Shown here: positions 28,299-36,940 of the stretch, piece by piece
Layout of the letters: each line of letters begins with the position of its first letter
How positions within the stretch are numbered: the first letter of the stretch is position 1
Source of the DNA: Sphingopyxis sp. GW247-27LB
GTDB taxonomy: Bacteria > Pseudomonadota > Alphaproteobacteria > Sphingomonadales > Sphingomonadaceae
Reading direction: 5' to 3'
NCBI RefSeq assembly: GCF_002277025.1
Contig: NZ_NIWD01000009.1
Coordinates: forward strand, 576,460 to 640,459
DNA: 64,000 bases
Position numbers and translations under genes: made by a program
Notes under the pieces: generated by a model
Seen by the model: the letters and a program-made list of their open reading frames with translations, nothing else
Told to the model about the DNA's origin: nothing
The model's database searches: none

Positions 28299-29897
28299 TC
28301 AGACCGGCTCGCCCGCGCTCCGCGCGCGCTCGATGACGTTCGCCGCCGCGGTGGGGACGGTGCGATAGGCGATGACGAGGGCGATCAGGCCGAGGGGAAC
28401 GATCGCCAGCGTCGACAGCACGCCGGTCGACAGGCTGCCGCTCATCGCCGACACCTGCCCCGCCATATAGGGGCCGAGCGCGAGGCCGACGAGCGTGGTC
28501 GCGAGGAAGAAGGTCGCGGTCGCGGTGCCGCGCATCCGCGGCAGCACCAGATCCTGCGTCGTCGCCGCGGCGGCGCCGAGCGCGCTCGAGGCGAGCAGCC
28601 CCGCAAGCGAGGCGAAGGCGGTGAAGCGGATGAAGTCGGCGCTGCCGGGCTCCGATTGGGTGGTGAAGGCGATGACGATCGGCGCGATCGGCGCGAGCAG
28701 GCCGAACATCACGACCAGAATCCGCCCCGCTTCGTTGCGCAGGCGCAGCCAGTCGGACATCCGCCCGCCGAGGATGACGCCCAGGAAGCCCGCGAGCGCG
28801 CCGAAGCCGCCGACCCAGAAACCCACCGTCCCTGCGTCCTCGCCGAGCACCTCGAGCGCATAGACCGGCGCGAAGGCGCTCGACGCGTAGGACATGAAGG
28901 CGACGGTCCCATAGCCGAGGATCGTCGCGAGAAAGGCCTTCGACCCCCAGATCAGGTGGAAGGTGGGGCCGTCGCGATTGCGGAGCGAGGTCGCCCACGA
29001 GAAAATGGCGTAATAGCCGAACGCGATGCACCACCATTGCAGCTGCGCGCCGGTGATGCGGATCATCCCCAGCGCGCCGATCGCCAGCAGCGCCGCGGCG
29101 GCGAGGTTGATCGCGAGCGCGCGCGGCCCGCGCGACAGGGCAGAGAGGAGGGTGAAGGGCGGGATGATCGCGTAAAGCTCTTCGAAAAAGCCCTTGAACG
29201 GCGTCGGCGAGGGCGTCGTCGGGATGCCGTCGACGAGGCCGCGCACCGGCTCGCGCAGGGTCGCGACCCACGCCGCGAGCAGCAGGCCGGGAATGCCGAC
29301 CGCCATGAACGCCGCCTGCCAGCCGACGAGCCCGAAGGGGCCGCCGCCCGGATAGGCCTGGTTCCAGCCCTCGACGATGAAACCGCCGATCATCAGCGAG
29401 ATGCCGCCGCCGAAATAGAGCCCCGCCGAATAGATGGCGAGCGCGGTCGCGCGCATATTCTTGGGGAACAGGTCCGAAATCAGCGAATAGGCCGCCGGCC
29501 CCGCCGTCGCTTCGCCAACGCCGACCCCCATGCGCGCCGCGGCGAGCTGGTAGCGGCCCGTCGCGAGTCCCGACAGCGCGGTCATCGCCGACCAGACCGA
29601 CAGGCCGATCGTCAGCAGCCGAATCCGGTGCCACGCGTCGGCGAGGCGGCCGAGCGGTACCCCGAACAGGGCGTAGAAGACCGCGAAGGCGGTGCCGTAG
29701 AGAAAGCCGATGTCGGCATCGTCGAGCCCGAGGTCGCGCTTCAGGTCGGGGGCGAGGATCGTGATGATCTGCCGGTCGATGAAATTGAGCACATAGACGA
29801 GGAACAGGATGCCGAGCGCGTACCAGGCATAGGGGCTCGCCTTGGTCGCCGGACCCGGCACCCCGCCATCCTTCGCATCCGCGCCCGCATCGGCCAT
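28299..29897 (-). CDS. MFS transporter, spinster-like group
   Basis: This 532-residue inner-membrane protein has 12 predicted helices. Its first loop and helix carry V-Y-V-L-N-F-I-D-R-Q-I and the MFS loop motif G-V-P-L-G-R-L-A-D; the D-R-Q-I pattern is common in spinster-type MFS proteins. An unusually long hydrophilic loop in the middle (about residues 205-240) and a helix-rich centre account for the length. The start ATG is chosen because it follows GGGAGAGGG; a TTG two codons earlier is possible. The substrate is unknown, and neighbours give no clue. Confidence 0.86.
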   Translation of the reverse strand: MADAGADAKDGGVPGPATKASPYAWYALGILFLVYVLNFIDRQIITILAPDLKRDLGLDDADIGFLYGTAFAVFYALFGVPLGRLADAWHRIRLLTIGLSVWSAMTALSGLATGRYQLAAARMGVGVGEATAGPAAYSLISDLFPKNMRATALAIYSAGLYFGGGISLMIGGFIVEGWNQAYPGGGPFGLVGWQAAFMAVGIPGLLLAAWVATLREPVRGLVDGIPTTPSPTPFKGFFEELYAIIPPFTLLSALSRGPRALAINLAAAALLAIGALGMIRITGAQLQWWCIAFGYYAIFSWATSLRNRDGPTFHLIWGSKAFLATILGYGTVAFMSYASSAFAPVYALEVLGEDAGTVGFWVGGFGALAGFLGVILGGRMSDWLRLRNEAGRILVVMFGLLAPIAPIVIAFTTQSEPGSADFIRFTAFASLAGLLASSALGAAAATTQDLVLPRMRGTATATFFLATTLVGLALGPYMAGQVSAMSGSLSTGVLSTLAIVPLGLIALVIAYRTVPTAAANVIERARSAGEPV

Positions 29898-30001
29898 TGG
29901 CAACCCTCTCCCTCTCCGATTATCGTTGTTCGGTCATGGCTAGCAGAGTGAAGGGCGCGCGCAAGTTGAAAGCTGATTCAACTTCGCGTGAGACGGGCGA
30001 T

Positions 30002-30496
30002 ATGGACAACGATAGGCACGATAGGAAGGATGGTCCGGCGATCCTGTTCCTCTGCCTCGGCAACATCTGCCGCTCGCCGCTCGCCGAGGGCGCGGCGCGC
30101 GCGGCTTTCGACGCGGCGGGAATCGCGGCGACGCTCGATTCGGCGGGCACCGGCGACTGGCATGTCGGCCGCCCGCCCGACGCTCGCGCCCAGGCCGAGG
30201 CGCGCCGCCGCGGGGTCGATATCGGCACCCTCTGCGCGCGCCAGCTGGTGCCGGAGGATTTTACCCGCTTCGACCTGATCCTCGCCGCCGATGACCAGAA
30301 TCTGTGCGATGCCCGTGCGATCGAGCCGCCCGCTGCGACCGCGCGGCTGATGCTGATGCTCGACCTGGTGCCGGGGCGCGCGGGCGAGAGCGTCGCCGAT
30401 CCCTATTATGGCGACGACGGCGGTTTCGCGGCGACCTGGGCCGACGTCAGCGCGGTCGCGGCGGCGCTCGTGTCCGCCTTCGCATCGAGCGGATAG
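30002..30496 (+). CDS. Low-molecular-weight protein tyrosine phosphatase
   Basis: This 164-residue cytosolic phosphatase has the catalytic loop C-L-G-N-I-C-R-S (C18, R24) and the general-acid loop A-D-P-Y-Y-G near residue 134. Members remove phosphate from tyrosine, often on exopolysaccharide kinases, or act on arsenate; no partner is adjacent. The start after the short Lys/Arg-rich run is preferred because upstream codons overlap the divergent promoter of the MFS gene. Its last 91 bases overlap the 3' end of the convergent cyclic phosphodiesterase gene. Confidence 0.92.
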   Translation: MDNDRHDRKDGPAILFLCLGNICRSPLAEGAARAAFDAAGIAATLDSAGTGDWHVGRPPDARAQAEARRRGVDIGTLCARQLVPEDFTRFDLILAADDQNLCDARAIEPPAATARLMLMLDLVPGRAGESVADPYYGDDGGFAATWADVSAVAAALVSAFASSG

Positions 30497-31020
30497 CGCG
30501 CGACCGGGTGATAGCGCGACCCGCCGTGCGCGAGTTCGCTTTCGTAGAGAATGACATGGTCGAACAGGAAGGACGCGCTCGCGAGGTCGCCGTGGAGCGC
30601 CAGAAACGGCGCGACCGGCCCCGCCGAGCGGTTGAGGCGCGCAAGCGTGATATGGGGCGTGAAGGCGCGCGTTTCGGGCGCGACCCCGACACGCGCGAGG
30701 CACTGGTCGACCTTGCGGTGCAGCGCGGCGAGCGGCGCCGACGGCTCGACCCCGGCCCAGATCGTGTGCGGGCGCCCCTGCCGCTCGAACAGCCCGACCC
30801 CCGCGATGCGCGCGGCGACGGCGGGCGCGTGCAGGACGCCGAGCGCGGCGGCGATATCCTCGGCGCGGTGGCGGTCGAGCTCGCCGATGAAGCGCAGCGT
30901 CAGATGCAGTTGCTCGTCGCTCTGCCAGCGCGCCGCCGCCAGCCCGTGCATCGCGCCGATCAGCGCGGCGCGGATGGCGCGCGGCGGGCGCAGGGCGACG
31001 AACAGGCGGTGCGTGGACAT
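30406..31020 (-). CDS. thpR: RNA 2',3'-cyclic phosphodiesterase
   Basis: This 204-residue 2H-family enzyme has both His-x-Thr motifs, H-L-T-L at residues 39-42 and H-I-T-L at 123-126, each in the normal context (L-H-L-T-L-R-F-I-G and T-P-H-I-T-L-A-R-L). The start M-S-T-H-R-L-F-V-A-L is typical. The family acts on RNA ends with 2',3'-cyclic phosphate. The protein runs about 25 residues past the usual end (A-R-Y-P-L), and that tail is encoded antisense to the phosphatase gene. A much longer upstream frame is shadow of the Bax-inhibitor-like gene. Confidence 0.92.
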   Translation of the reverse strand: MSTHRLFVALRPPRAIRAALIGAMHGLAAARWQSDEQLHLTLRFIGELDRHRAEDIAAALGVLHAPAVAARIAGVGLFERQGRPHTIWAGVEPSAPLAALHRKVDQCLARVGVAPETRAFTPHITLARLNRSAGPVAPFLALHGDLASASFLFDHVILYESELAHGGSRYHPVARYPLDAKADTSAAATALTSAQVAAKPPSSP

Positions 31021-31167
31021 GGCGCCGCCCAGCATAGGCGGGCGCGCGCGCGATGCCACCGCCATCGTCCTCGGCCGCCATTGTCCGGTTTCGCTTGAAA
31101 GCCGGGGGTAAAACACCGATATTGCCCGCACGGCCGGTATGCTCTGGCCGGTGATGGAGATTTGACA

Positions 31168-31905
31168 ATGGCGAATTGGAACGACCCCAATATGGCGGCG
31201 TCCGGCTTTGGCACCGTCGGCACGGCGGACGGAGCCGTCGATGCCGGCCTGCGGTCGTACATGCTGTCGGTGTACAACTATATGGCGTCGGGCGTGCTGC
31301 TGACCGGCGTCGTCGCGCTGCTGTTCTCGCGCTGGAGCGGCGCGCCCGACCTGCTGTTCGGCCCCGGACCGATCAAATATGTGATCATGCTGGCGCCGCT
31401 GGCGTTCGTGATGGTGCTGAGCTTCGGGATCAACAAGCTGTCGACGGCAGCGGCGCAGGCGCTGTTCTGGGCCTTTTCGGCGGTCATGGGCGTGTCGTTG
31501 GCGTCGATCTTCTTCGTCTATACCGACGCCTCGATCGCGCAGACCTTCTTCGCGACCGCGGCCGCCTTCCTTGGCCTCAGCCTCTATGGCTACACGACCA
31601 AGAAGGACCTGTCGGGCTTCGGCACCTTCCTGATCATGGGCGTGTTCGGCATCCTCGTCGCGATGGTGCTCAACGCGTTCATCTTCAAGTCGAGCGCGCT
31701 GGATCTCGCGATCAGCGTGATCGGCGTGCTCGTCTTCGCGGGCCTCACCGCCTATGACACGCAGAAGATCAAGAGCATGTATTTCCATGTCCGCGGCAGC
31801 GATTTCGTGGGCAAGTCGGTGGTGATGGGGGCGCTGAACCTCTACCTCGACTTCATCAACATGTTCCTGTTCCTGCTCCGCCTGTTCGGCAGCAGCCGCA
31901 ACTGA
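31168..31905 (+). CDS. Bax inhibitor-1/YccA family membrane protein
   Basis: This 245-residue protein has a soluble N-terminus and seven predicted membrane helices. Family marks include G-V-L-L-T-G-V-V-A-L in the first helix, M-L-A-P-L-A-F-V-M-V, the helix pair around A-A-A-F-L-G-L-S-L-Y-G-Y-T-T-K-K-D-L and the signature F-A-G-L-T-A-Y-D-T-Q-K-I-K. It is likely an inner-membrane cation-leak or protease-modulating protein like YccA, role unproven. The ATG follows an ATGGAGA site. It is a single gene closed by a terminator. Confidence 0.94.
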   Translation: MANWNDPNMAASGFGTVGTADGAVDAGLRSYMLSVYNYMASGVLLTGVVALLFSRWSGAPDLLFGPGPIKYVIMLAPLAFVMVLSFGINKLSTAAAQALFWAFSAVMGVSLASIFFVYTDASIAQTFFATAAAFLGLSLYGYTTKKDLSGFGTFLIMGVFGILVAMVLNAFIFKSSALDLAISVIGVLVFAGLTAYDTQKIKSMYFHVRGSDFVGKSVVMGALNLYLDFINMFLFLLRLFGSSRN

Positions 31906-31934
31906 GCGGTTCGGCAGGACCAGCGATCAAGAGA

Positions 31935-31964
31935 AGCCCGGCGGAGCAATCCGCCGGGCTTTTT
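31935..31964 (+). terminator. Rho-independent terminator after the Bax-inhibitor-like gene
   Basis: AGCCCGGCGGA pairs perfectly with TCCGCCGGGCT around a GCAA tetraloop, followed by TTTTC. Confidence 0.94.
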
Positions 31965-32014
31965 CATTTGGGGCCTCGCGAACCGGTGTTGCGATGTCAG
32001 CTTTGCGACCAATC

Positions 32015-32130
32015 TTCCCCCTCCCTTCTAGGGAGGGGCCGGGGGTGGGTAGCCGCCGAAGGCGGCGTTCTTTCGTGGGCTCGCTCCGCTCGCGCACCCA
32101 CCCCTAACCCCTCCCTAAAAGGGAGGGGAA
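32015..32130. repeat. Palindromic intergenic repeat element with CCCTCCC/GGGAGGG hairpins
   Basis: Two ~35-base arms in inverted orientation flank about 45 bases. Each arm contains its own hairpin (CCCTCCCTTCTAGGGAGGG on the left, CCCTCCCTAAAAGGGAGGG on the right), followed or preceded by GGGGTGGG or CCCACCCC. The centre has GCCGCCGAAGGCGGC. Together with the preceding terminator it fills the 309-base gap up to the DUF2785-like gene. GGGGTGGGTAG is shared with the element at 11.5 kb, so the two may be relatives. Confidence 0.75.
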
Positions 32131-32214
32131 TGCCCGCTTCCCACCCCCAAAGCCGGCGTTTCCCGCCCGCGAGTCTGTAGTACAGGAGTGGCATAGTCGG
32201 AACGGGAGGGATGG

Positions 32215-33111
32215 ATGACGATCGGCGCAATATTGGGGGCGGGCGTGCTATTGGCGGCATCGCCGGGCGTTGCCGAGGTTCGGTCGGCGGCGTGCACGGT
32301 CGCACAGCCCGCGGACGGCGACCTCAAGGCCTATGCGGCCGCCTATTTCCCGGCCGCCGGCGACGCCGCGGTCGACGCGCTGATCGCCTGCCTCGCCGAT
32401 CCCGATCCTGCGGTGCGCGACGGCTTTGCCTTCACCTTGTGGTTCGAAGGTCTGCGCGGCAAGCATCTGTCCGAAGCTGGCCTGCGCCATGCCGCGACGC
32501 GGCTGTCGGCGATCCTCGCGGAGGCGGACGATGCGGCGGGCTTCCGCCGCCCCTTCGCGGCCCTCGCCCTGTCCGAAGTCGCGCGCGCCGACCGGATCGA
32601 GCCCTTTCTCTCGGACGCCGAATTGCACGCGCTCGCCGAAACGGGCGCGGCCTATTTACGCGGAGTGAGCGATTATCGCGGCTTTGCCGCGGGCGAAGGG
32701 TGGCGGCATGGCGTCGCGCACGGCGCCGACCTGATGCTCCAGCTCGCGCTCAACCCGCGGTTGGCGCGCGCCGATGCCGATGTGCTGCTTGGCGCGATCG
32801 CGGCGCAGGTCGCGCCCGATGCCGCGCTCTTCTATCATTATGGCGAGCCCGGCCGGCTGGCGCGGCCGGTGCTGTTCCTCGCCCGCCGCACCGACATCGG
32901 CGATGCGGCGTGGACGGCGTGGTTTGAGGCGCTCGCCGCCGATGGCGCGCCGCGCCGCCAGCCGCCCTTCACCAGCGACGCGAAGCTCGCGGCGGTCCAC
33001 AATGCCACCGCCTTTGCCCAGGCGGTCTATGCCGGCGCGGCCGAATCGCAGGATCCCCAAGTGCGGCGGCTCGCGCCGCTCGCGGCCGGGCTGCTGAAGG
33101 CGCTTCCCTAG
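32215..33111 (+). CDS. Exported DUF2785-like protein
   Basis: This 298-residue protein has a short signal peptide (G-A-I-L-G-A-G-V-L-L-A-A-S-P-G-V-A). The body is helical with HEAT-like repeats and contains D-Y-R-G-F, then E-G-W-R-H-G-V-A-H-G-A-D-L-M-L-Q-L-A-L-N-P. This segment matches my memory of the DUF2785 family, whose function is unknown. An exported form is a little unusual, since I recall the family as cytoplasmic. It starts after a GGGAGGG site and is convergent with the GST gene. Confidence 0.75.
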   Translation: MTIGAILGAGVLLAASPGVAEVRSAACTVAQPADGDLKAYAAAYFPAAGDAAVDALIACLADPDPAVRDGFAFTLWFEGLRGKHLSEAGLRHAATRLSAILAEADDAAGFRRPFAALALSEVARADRIEPFLSDAELHALAETGAAYLRGVSDYRGFAAGEGWRHGVAHGADLMLQLALNPRLARADADVLLGAIAAQVAPDAALFYHYGEPGRLARPVLFLARRTDIGDAAWTAWFEALAADGAPRRQPPFTSDAKLAAVHNATAFAQAVYAGAAESQDPQVRRLAPLAAGLLKALP

Positions 33112-33121
33112 GGCCGCGATC

Positions 33122-33757
33122 CTAGGCCGGGTTCGCCGCCTGCATTTCGGCGATCAGGCCGTTGTCGATCGCCTTCGCCCGCTTGTAGGCCGCGCGCTCG
33201 CGCAGCGGCGCGACATAGGCCTCGAAGGCGGGGCGGGAGGGGATGGTGCCGAACTGCAGGCCCCAGTCGATCTGGCTGCCGACATAGACGTCGGCGGCGC
33301 TGAAGCGGTCGCCCGCGACATGGGCCTTGCCCGCGACCGCGCCTTCGAGCGCGTCGAGCGCCGCCGCGAGCGAGCCGAACCCCGCCATGCGCTGCTGGTC
33401 GCTCGCGGGCTCGAATCCGAATTGCTTGGCGGTGATCGCCTGCTCGACCGGGCCCGCGGTGAAGAAAAGCCAGCGATAATAGGCGGCGCGCTCGGCCGGC
33501 GCGGGCGCGAGCCCGGCCGCGGGGAAGGCGTCGGCCAGATAGGCGCAGATCGCGGCGCATTCGGTGACGGCCCTGCCCGCATGGAGGATCGCCGGAACCT
33601 TGCCCATCGGATTGACCGCCAGATAGTCGGCCGCCTTCATCGTCGTGCCATAATCGAGCAGGCGCGTTTCATAGGGCGCCCCGACCTCCTCGAGCATCCA
33701 GCGGACGATCTGTCCGCGCGACATCGGGTTGGTGTAGAAAATCAGTTCGTCGGCCAT
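33122..33757 (-). CDS. Glutathione S-transferase family protein
   Basis: This 211-residue protein has an N-terminal thioredoxin-like domain (F-Y-T-N-P-M-S-R-G-Q-I-V-R-W, then N-P-M-G-K-V-P-A-I and the glutathione-binding T-E-C-A-A-I) and an all-helical C-terminal domain with F-S-A-A-D-V-Y-V-G. A Ser near residue 12 is the probable catalytic residue. The start M-A-D-E-L-I-F is chosen because it follows GGGAGACG; an in-frame upstream ATG adds non-conserved residues. Substrate unknown. Confidence 0.92.
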   Translation of the reverse strand: MADELIFYTNPMSRGQIVRWMLEEVGAPYETRLLDYGTTMKAADYLAVNPMGKVPAILHAGRAVTECAAICAYLADAFPAAGLAPAPAERAAYYRWLFFTAGPVEQAITAKQFGFEPASDQQRMAGFGSLAAALDALEGAVAGKAHVAGDRFSAADVYVGSQIDWGLQFGTIPSRPAFEAYVAPLRERAAYKRAKAIDNGLIAEMQAANPA

Positions 33758-33852
33758 CCATCGTCTCCCTTCGAGTCGGAAGGAACATATCAGGAACACT
33801 CTTGTCGTTCCAGCGGGCTTGTTTTGTCACGGCGCGAGGTTAAGGCAAGGGG

Positions 33853-34614
33853 ATGAGCGACGAACGCATCTGGACCGCCGCCGTGCTGGTGATCGGCGAC
33901 GAGATTCTCTCGGGCCGCACCCAGGACAAGAATGTCGCGCAGATCGCGACCTGGCTCGACGTGCAGGGCATCCGCCTGCGCGAAGTGCGGATCGTCCCCG
34001 ACGTCGAGGCCGAGATCGTCGACGCGCTGACCGCGCTGCGCGCGCGCTACGACTATGTCTTCACCACCGGCGGGATCGGCCCGACCCACGACGACATCAC
34101 CGTCGACGCGGTCGCGAAGGCGCTGGGGGTCGAGGTCGTGATCCACCCGCAGGCGCGCGCGATCCTCGAACGCTATTATACGGCGCGGGGCGGCGAGCTG
34201 ACCGAGGCGCGGCTGCGCATGGCGCGCGTTCCCGCGGGCGCCGAACTGATCCCCAACCGCATGTCGGGCGCGCCGGGCATCCGGATCGGCAATCTGTTCG
34301 TGATGGCCGGAGTGCCGCACATCACCGCCGGGATGCTCGACGCGCTGACCGGCGAGCTCGAGGGCGGGGCGCCGCTCGTCGCGCACACGATCGGCGCCTG
34401 GGTGCCCGAGAGCGAGGTCGCCGACGTCCTGCGCGCGGCCGAGGTCGCGCATGCCGGCGTCGCGATCGGCAGCTACCCTTTCTTCCGCGACGGGCGCACC
34501 GGCGCCAATTTCGTGATCCGCTCGACCAAGGCCGACGCGGTCGCCGCCTGCGTCGCGGCGGTGACGGCCGGGGTCGAGGCCGCGGGCTATGCGGTAACCG
34601 ACGGCGGCATCTGA
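33853..34614 (+). CDS. CinA-like molybdopterin-binding domain protein
   Basis: This 253-residue protein is a single MoCF_biosynth domain: V-I-G-D-E-I-L-S-G near residue 13, T-T-G-G-I-G-P-T-H-D-D at 71-81, and N-R-M-S-G-A-P-G-I with V-M-A-G-V-P later. It resembles the N-terminal half of CinA and stand-alone competence/damage-inducible A proteins, which hydrolyse nucleotide by-products or bind molybdopterin-like ligands. The NMN deamidase half of CinA is absent. The last 28 bases overlap the convergent MFS gene. Confidence 0.9.
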   Translation: MSDERIWTAAVLVIGDEILSGRTQDKNVAQIATWLDVQGIRLREVRIVPDVEAEIVDALTALRARYDYVFTTGGIGPTHDDITVDAVAKALGVEVVIHPQARAILERYYTARGGELTEARLRMARVPAGAELIPNRMSGAPGIRIGNLFVMAGVPHITAGMLDALTGELEGGAPLVAHTIGAWVPESEVADVLRAAEVAHAGVAIGSYPFFRDGRTGANFVIRSTKADAVAACVAAVTAGVEAAGYAVTDGGI

Positions 34615-35840
34615 GCCGGCGTCTCGTCGTCCGTGCCCCGCGCCGCGCGGGGCAGGCGGCGGAGCATCGCGGCGGCGAACAGCCCGAACAGCGCCGCGAC
34701 CAGAAAGGCCGCGCCCGGAAAATGCACCGGCGCGTTGCTCCCGGTGAACCACGCCATCGTTCCGGTCAGCAGCAGCGGCGCGACGAGCTGGCCCAGCCCC
34801 ATCACCATCGCCGAAATCCCCTGCACCTCGCCCTGCGTGTCGGCGGTCGCGCGGCGCGACATCATCGCCATCAGCGCGGGCTGCACCGGCGATTGCAGCG
34901 CGACGGGAATGAGCAGCAGGAAAGCGCCCCAGGTCGTGCGCACGAAGGCGAAGCCGATGAAGATCGCGACCGCGACGAGCAGGCCGAGCGTCGCGGCGTC
35001 GCGCTCGCCGAAGCGCGCAACCGCGGGGCCGACGACGAAAGTCTGGCCGAGCGCGATCATCACCCCGACCGCGGCGAGGCTGGCGCCGATCATCCCCGGT
35101 GTCCAGCCGAGCTGCGCGATGCAATAGAAGCTCCACGTCATCGGATAGACGAGGCTGGCGATCTGCCACAGCAGCAGTACCAGCGCGACGCCGCCCATGC
35201 CGGGCAGCGCGCGCATCGCCTGCCACGCGCCGAGCGGGTTGGCGCGCCGCCAGTCGAAGGCGCGGCGGCGTTCGGGCGCCAGCGTCTCGGGAAAGATGAA
35301 CAGGCCATAGAGCATGTTCGCCGCCGCGAGCGCCGCCGCGGCGACGAAGGGCGCGCGCGGCCCGATCTCGCCCAGAAAGCCGCCGATCACCGGCCCGGCG
35401 ACGAAACCGACGCCGAAGGCGGCGCCGACGAAGCCGAAGTTGCGCGCGCGATCCTCGGGGCGCGTGACGTCGGCGATCGCCGCCTGCGCGGCGGCATAGC
35501 TGCCCCCGAACAGCCCCGACAGCGCGCGGGCGATGAACAGCCAGGGCAGGGTATCGATGACGGTCAGCAGGATATAGTCGGCGGTCAGCCCGGCGAGCGC
35601 GAGCAGCAGCACGCGCCGCCGCCCGAAGCGGTCCGACAGATTGCCGAGCAGCGGCGAGGCGAGGAAGGTCGCGACCGCCATGACGAGGCCGATCCACGCG
35701 CCGACCTCGATCGCGTGCGCCAGGTCGATGCGGCCGACCTCCATCACCAGCTGCGGCAGCACCGGCATGATGATGCCGAAGCCGACCGCGTCCATGAAGA
35801 TGGTGGCGATGATGAAGGGGATGGTGCGCGAAGCGGTCAC
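34587..35840 (-). CDS. MFS efflux transporter, TetA-like
   Basis: This 417-residue, 12-helix inner-membrane protein has the TCR/Tet-type N-terminus: [16 protein letters not shown] and loop motif [11 protein letters not shown]. It also has the helix-5 antiporter-type sequence [13 protein letters not shown]. This points to a drug:proton antiporter; tetracycline resistance cannot be inferred. The GTG start follows AGGATCATC; the frame extends about 32 codons upstream but into non-hydrophobic Arg-rich sequence. Confidence 0.9.
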   Translation of the reverse strand: MTASRTIPFIIATIFMDAVGFGIIMPVLPQLVMEVGRIDLAHAIEVGAWIGLVMAVATFLASPLLGNLSDRFGRRRVLLLALAGLTADYILLTVIDTLPWLFIARALSGLFGGSYAAAQAAIADVTRPEDRARNFGFVGAAFGVGFVAGPVIGGFLGEIGPRAPFVAAAALAAANMLYGLFIFPETLAPERRRAFDWRRANPLGAWQAMRALPGMGGVALVLLLWQIASLVYPMTWSFYCIAQLGWTPGMIGASLAAVGVMIALGQTFVVGPAVARFGERDAATLGLLVAVAIFIGFAFVRTTWGAFLLLIPVALQSPVQPALMAMMSRRATADTQGEVQGISAMVMGLGQLVAPLLLTGTMAWFTGSNAPVHFPGAAFLVAALFGLFAAAMLRRLPRAARGTDDETPAQMPPSVTA

Positions 35841-35983
35841 GATGATCCTGTCCGGTTGATGGGGCGCGGCGCGCGGGCGCCGCCATATCGTGTCGAGGCG
35901 GTTTGCGCATCCTTGCATTTGCGCCGGCGCGGCCATATTCGCTGCCGCACGCCACCGAATCCCGGCCCGTGCGTTGTCCGTCG

Positions 35984-36766
35984 ATGAAGTTCCAGATTTC
36001 CGCCCTCCTCGATTATCGCCTCCCCGAGCCCGCCTATCTGATGCTTCAGGTCGAGGCGGCGTCGTTGCCGGGCGAGCAGCATGTCGCGCGGTCGCGCTTC
36101 GACGCGGGCACGCCCGAACATTTCGCCCGCATCGCCGCGCCCGACGGCATCGGCGAACGGATCTGGCTGCGCTGCGGCGGGCGGCTCCAGGCGCGCTATT
36201 CGGCGACGGTCGAGGTCCGGCGGACGGGCTCCGCGATCGAGCCGCTGGCGCAGGTGCCGCTCCACCGCCTGCCCGCGGGCGCGGTGCAATATCTCAACGA
36301 ATCGCGCTACTGCCCGTCGAACCAGCTCGTTCCCTTCGCGAAAGCCGAGTTCGCCGGCGTCGAGGGCGGCGCGAAGATCGCGGCGATGCGCGACTGGATC
36401 GCACGGCACTTCACCTATGCCGCCGGCGCCAGCGACGCCGCGACGACCGCGATCGACAGTTTCCTCGCGCGGCGCGGCGTGTGCCGCGACTATGCCCATG
36501 TCCTCGTCGCGCTCGCGCGCGCCGCCGATTTCCCCGCGCGCGTCGTCAGCGCCTATGCGCCCCACGTCGAACCGCAGGATTTCCATGCCGTGGCGGAGGT
36601 GTTCGTGGGCGGGGGCTGGCATCTGGTCGATCCGACGGGAATGGCGAGCGCGGCGGAACTGGTGAAGATCGCCGCCGGGCGCGACGCCGCCGACATCTCC
36701 TTCCTCACCGCCTATGGCGAGGCCGAACTGGTCGAGCAGCGGGTGACGGTGAAGGCGGGAAACTAG
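35984..36766 (+). CDS. Transglutaminase-like cysteine protease family protein
   Basis: This 260-residue protein has an N-terminal beta domain and a transglutaminase-like domain with a complete catalytic triad: Cys167 in R-R-G-V-C-R-D-Y, His201 in D-F-H-A-V-A-E and Asp216 in L-V-D-P-T-G. Bacterial members are often peptidases or amidases, not cross-linkers. There is no signal peptide at the chosen ATG; upstream in-frame codons do not add a convincing one. It ends just before the tRNA gene on the opposite strand. Confidence 0.9.
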   Translation: MKFQISALLDYRLPEPAYLMLQVEAASLPGEQHVARSRFDAGTPEHFARIAAPDGIGERIWLRCGGRLQARYSATVEVRRTGSAIEPLAQVPLHRLPAGAVQYLNESRYCPSNQLVPFAKAEFAGVEGGAKIAAMRDWIARHFTYAAGASDAATTAIDSFLARRGVCRDYAHVLVALARAADFPARVVSAYAPHVEPQDFHAVAEVFVGGGWHLVDPTGMASAAELVKIAAGRDAADISFLTAYGEAELVEQRVTVKAGN

Positions 36767-36783
36767 GCACAGCCGGGAAAGGC

Positions 36784-36857
36784 TGGAGCGGGTGAAGGGA
36801 ATCGAACCCTCGTCGTAAGCTTGGGAAGCTTCTGCTCTACCATTGAGCTACACCCGC
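36784..36857 (-). tRNA. tRNA-Gly (anticodon CCC)
   Basis: On the minus strand the acceptor arm GCGGGTG pairs with CACCCGC, the D-arm is GCTC/GAGC, the anticodon loop is TTCCCAA (anticodon CCC), the T-loop is TTCGATT, and CCA is encoded. The anticodon stem has one weak outer pair (G-A), seen in other alphaproteobacterial tRNA-Gly(CCC) as I recall them. It decodes GGG. It lies at the left edge of the carbohydrate region. Confidence 0.96.
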
Positions 36858-36940
36858 GATGCGCCCGGCGATTGCCACGGCGACCCGGTGGCCGTCAACA
36901 TGCTTCTTTCGGGCCTTGCGCGCGACAGCTTTGGCGGCGA

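Noticed and set aside
36784..36857. tRNA-Gly as the integration site of a genomic island carrying the sugar cluster
   Set aside because: The gene is at the left edge of the cluster, but I found no integrase and no second copy of its 3' end up to 64,000. The right boundary is not visible.
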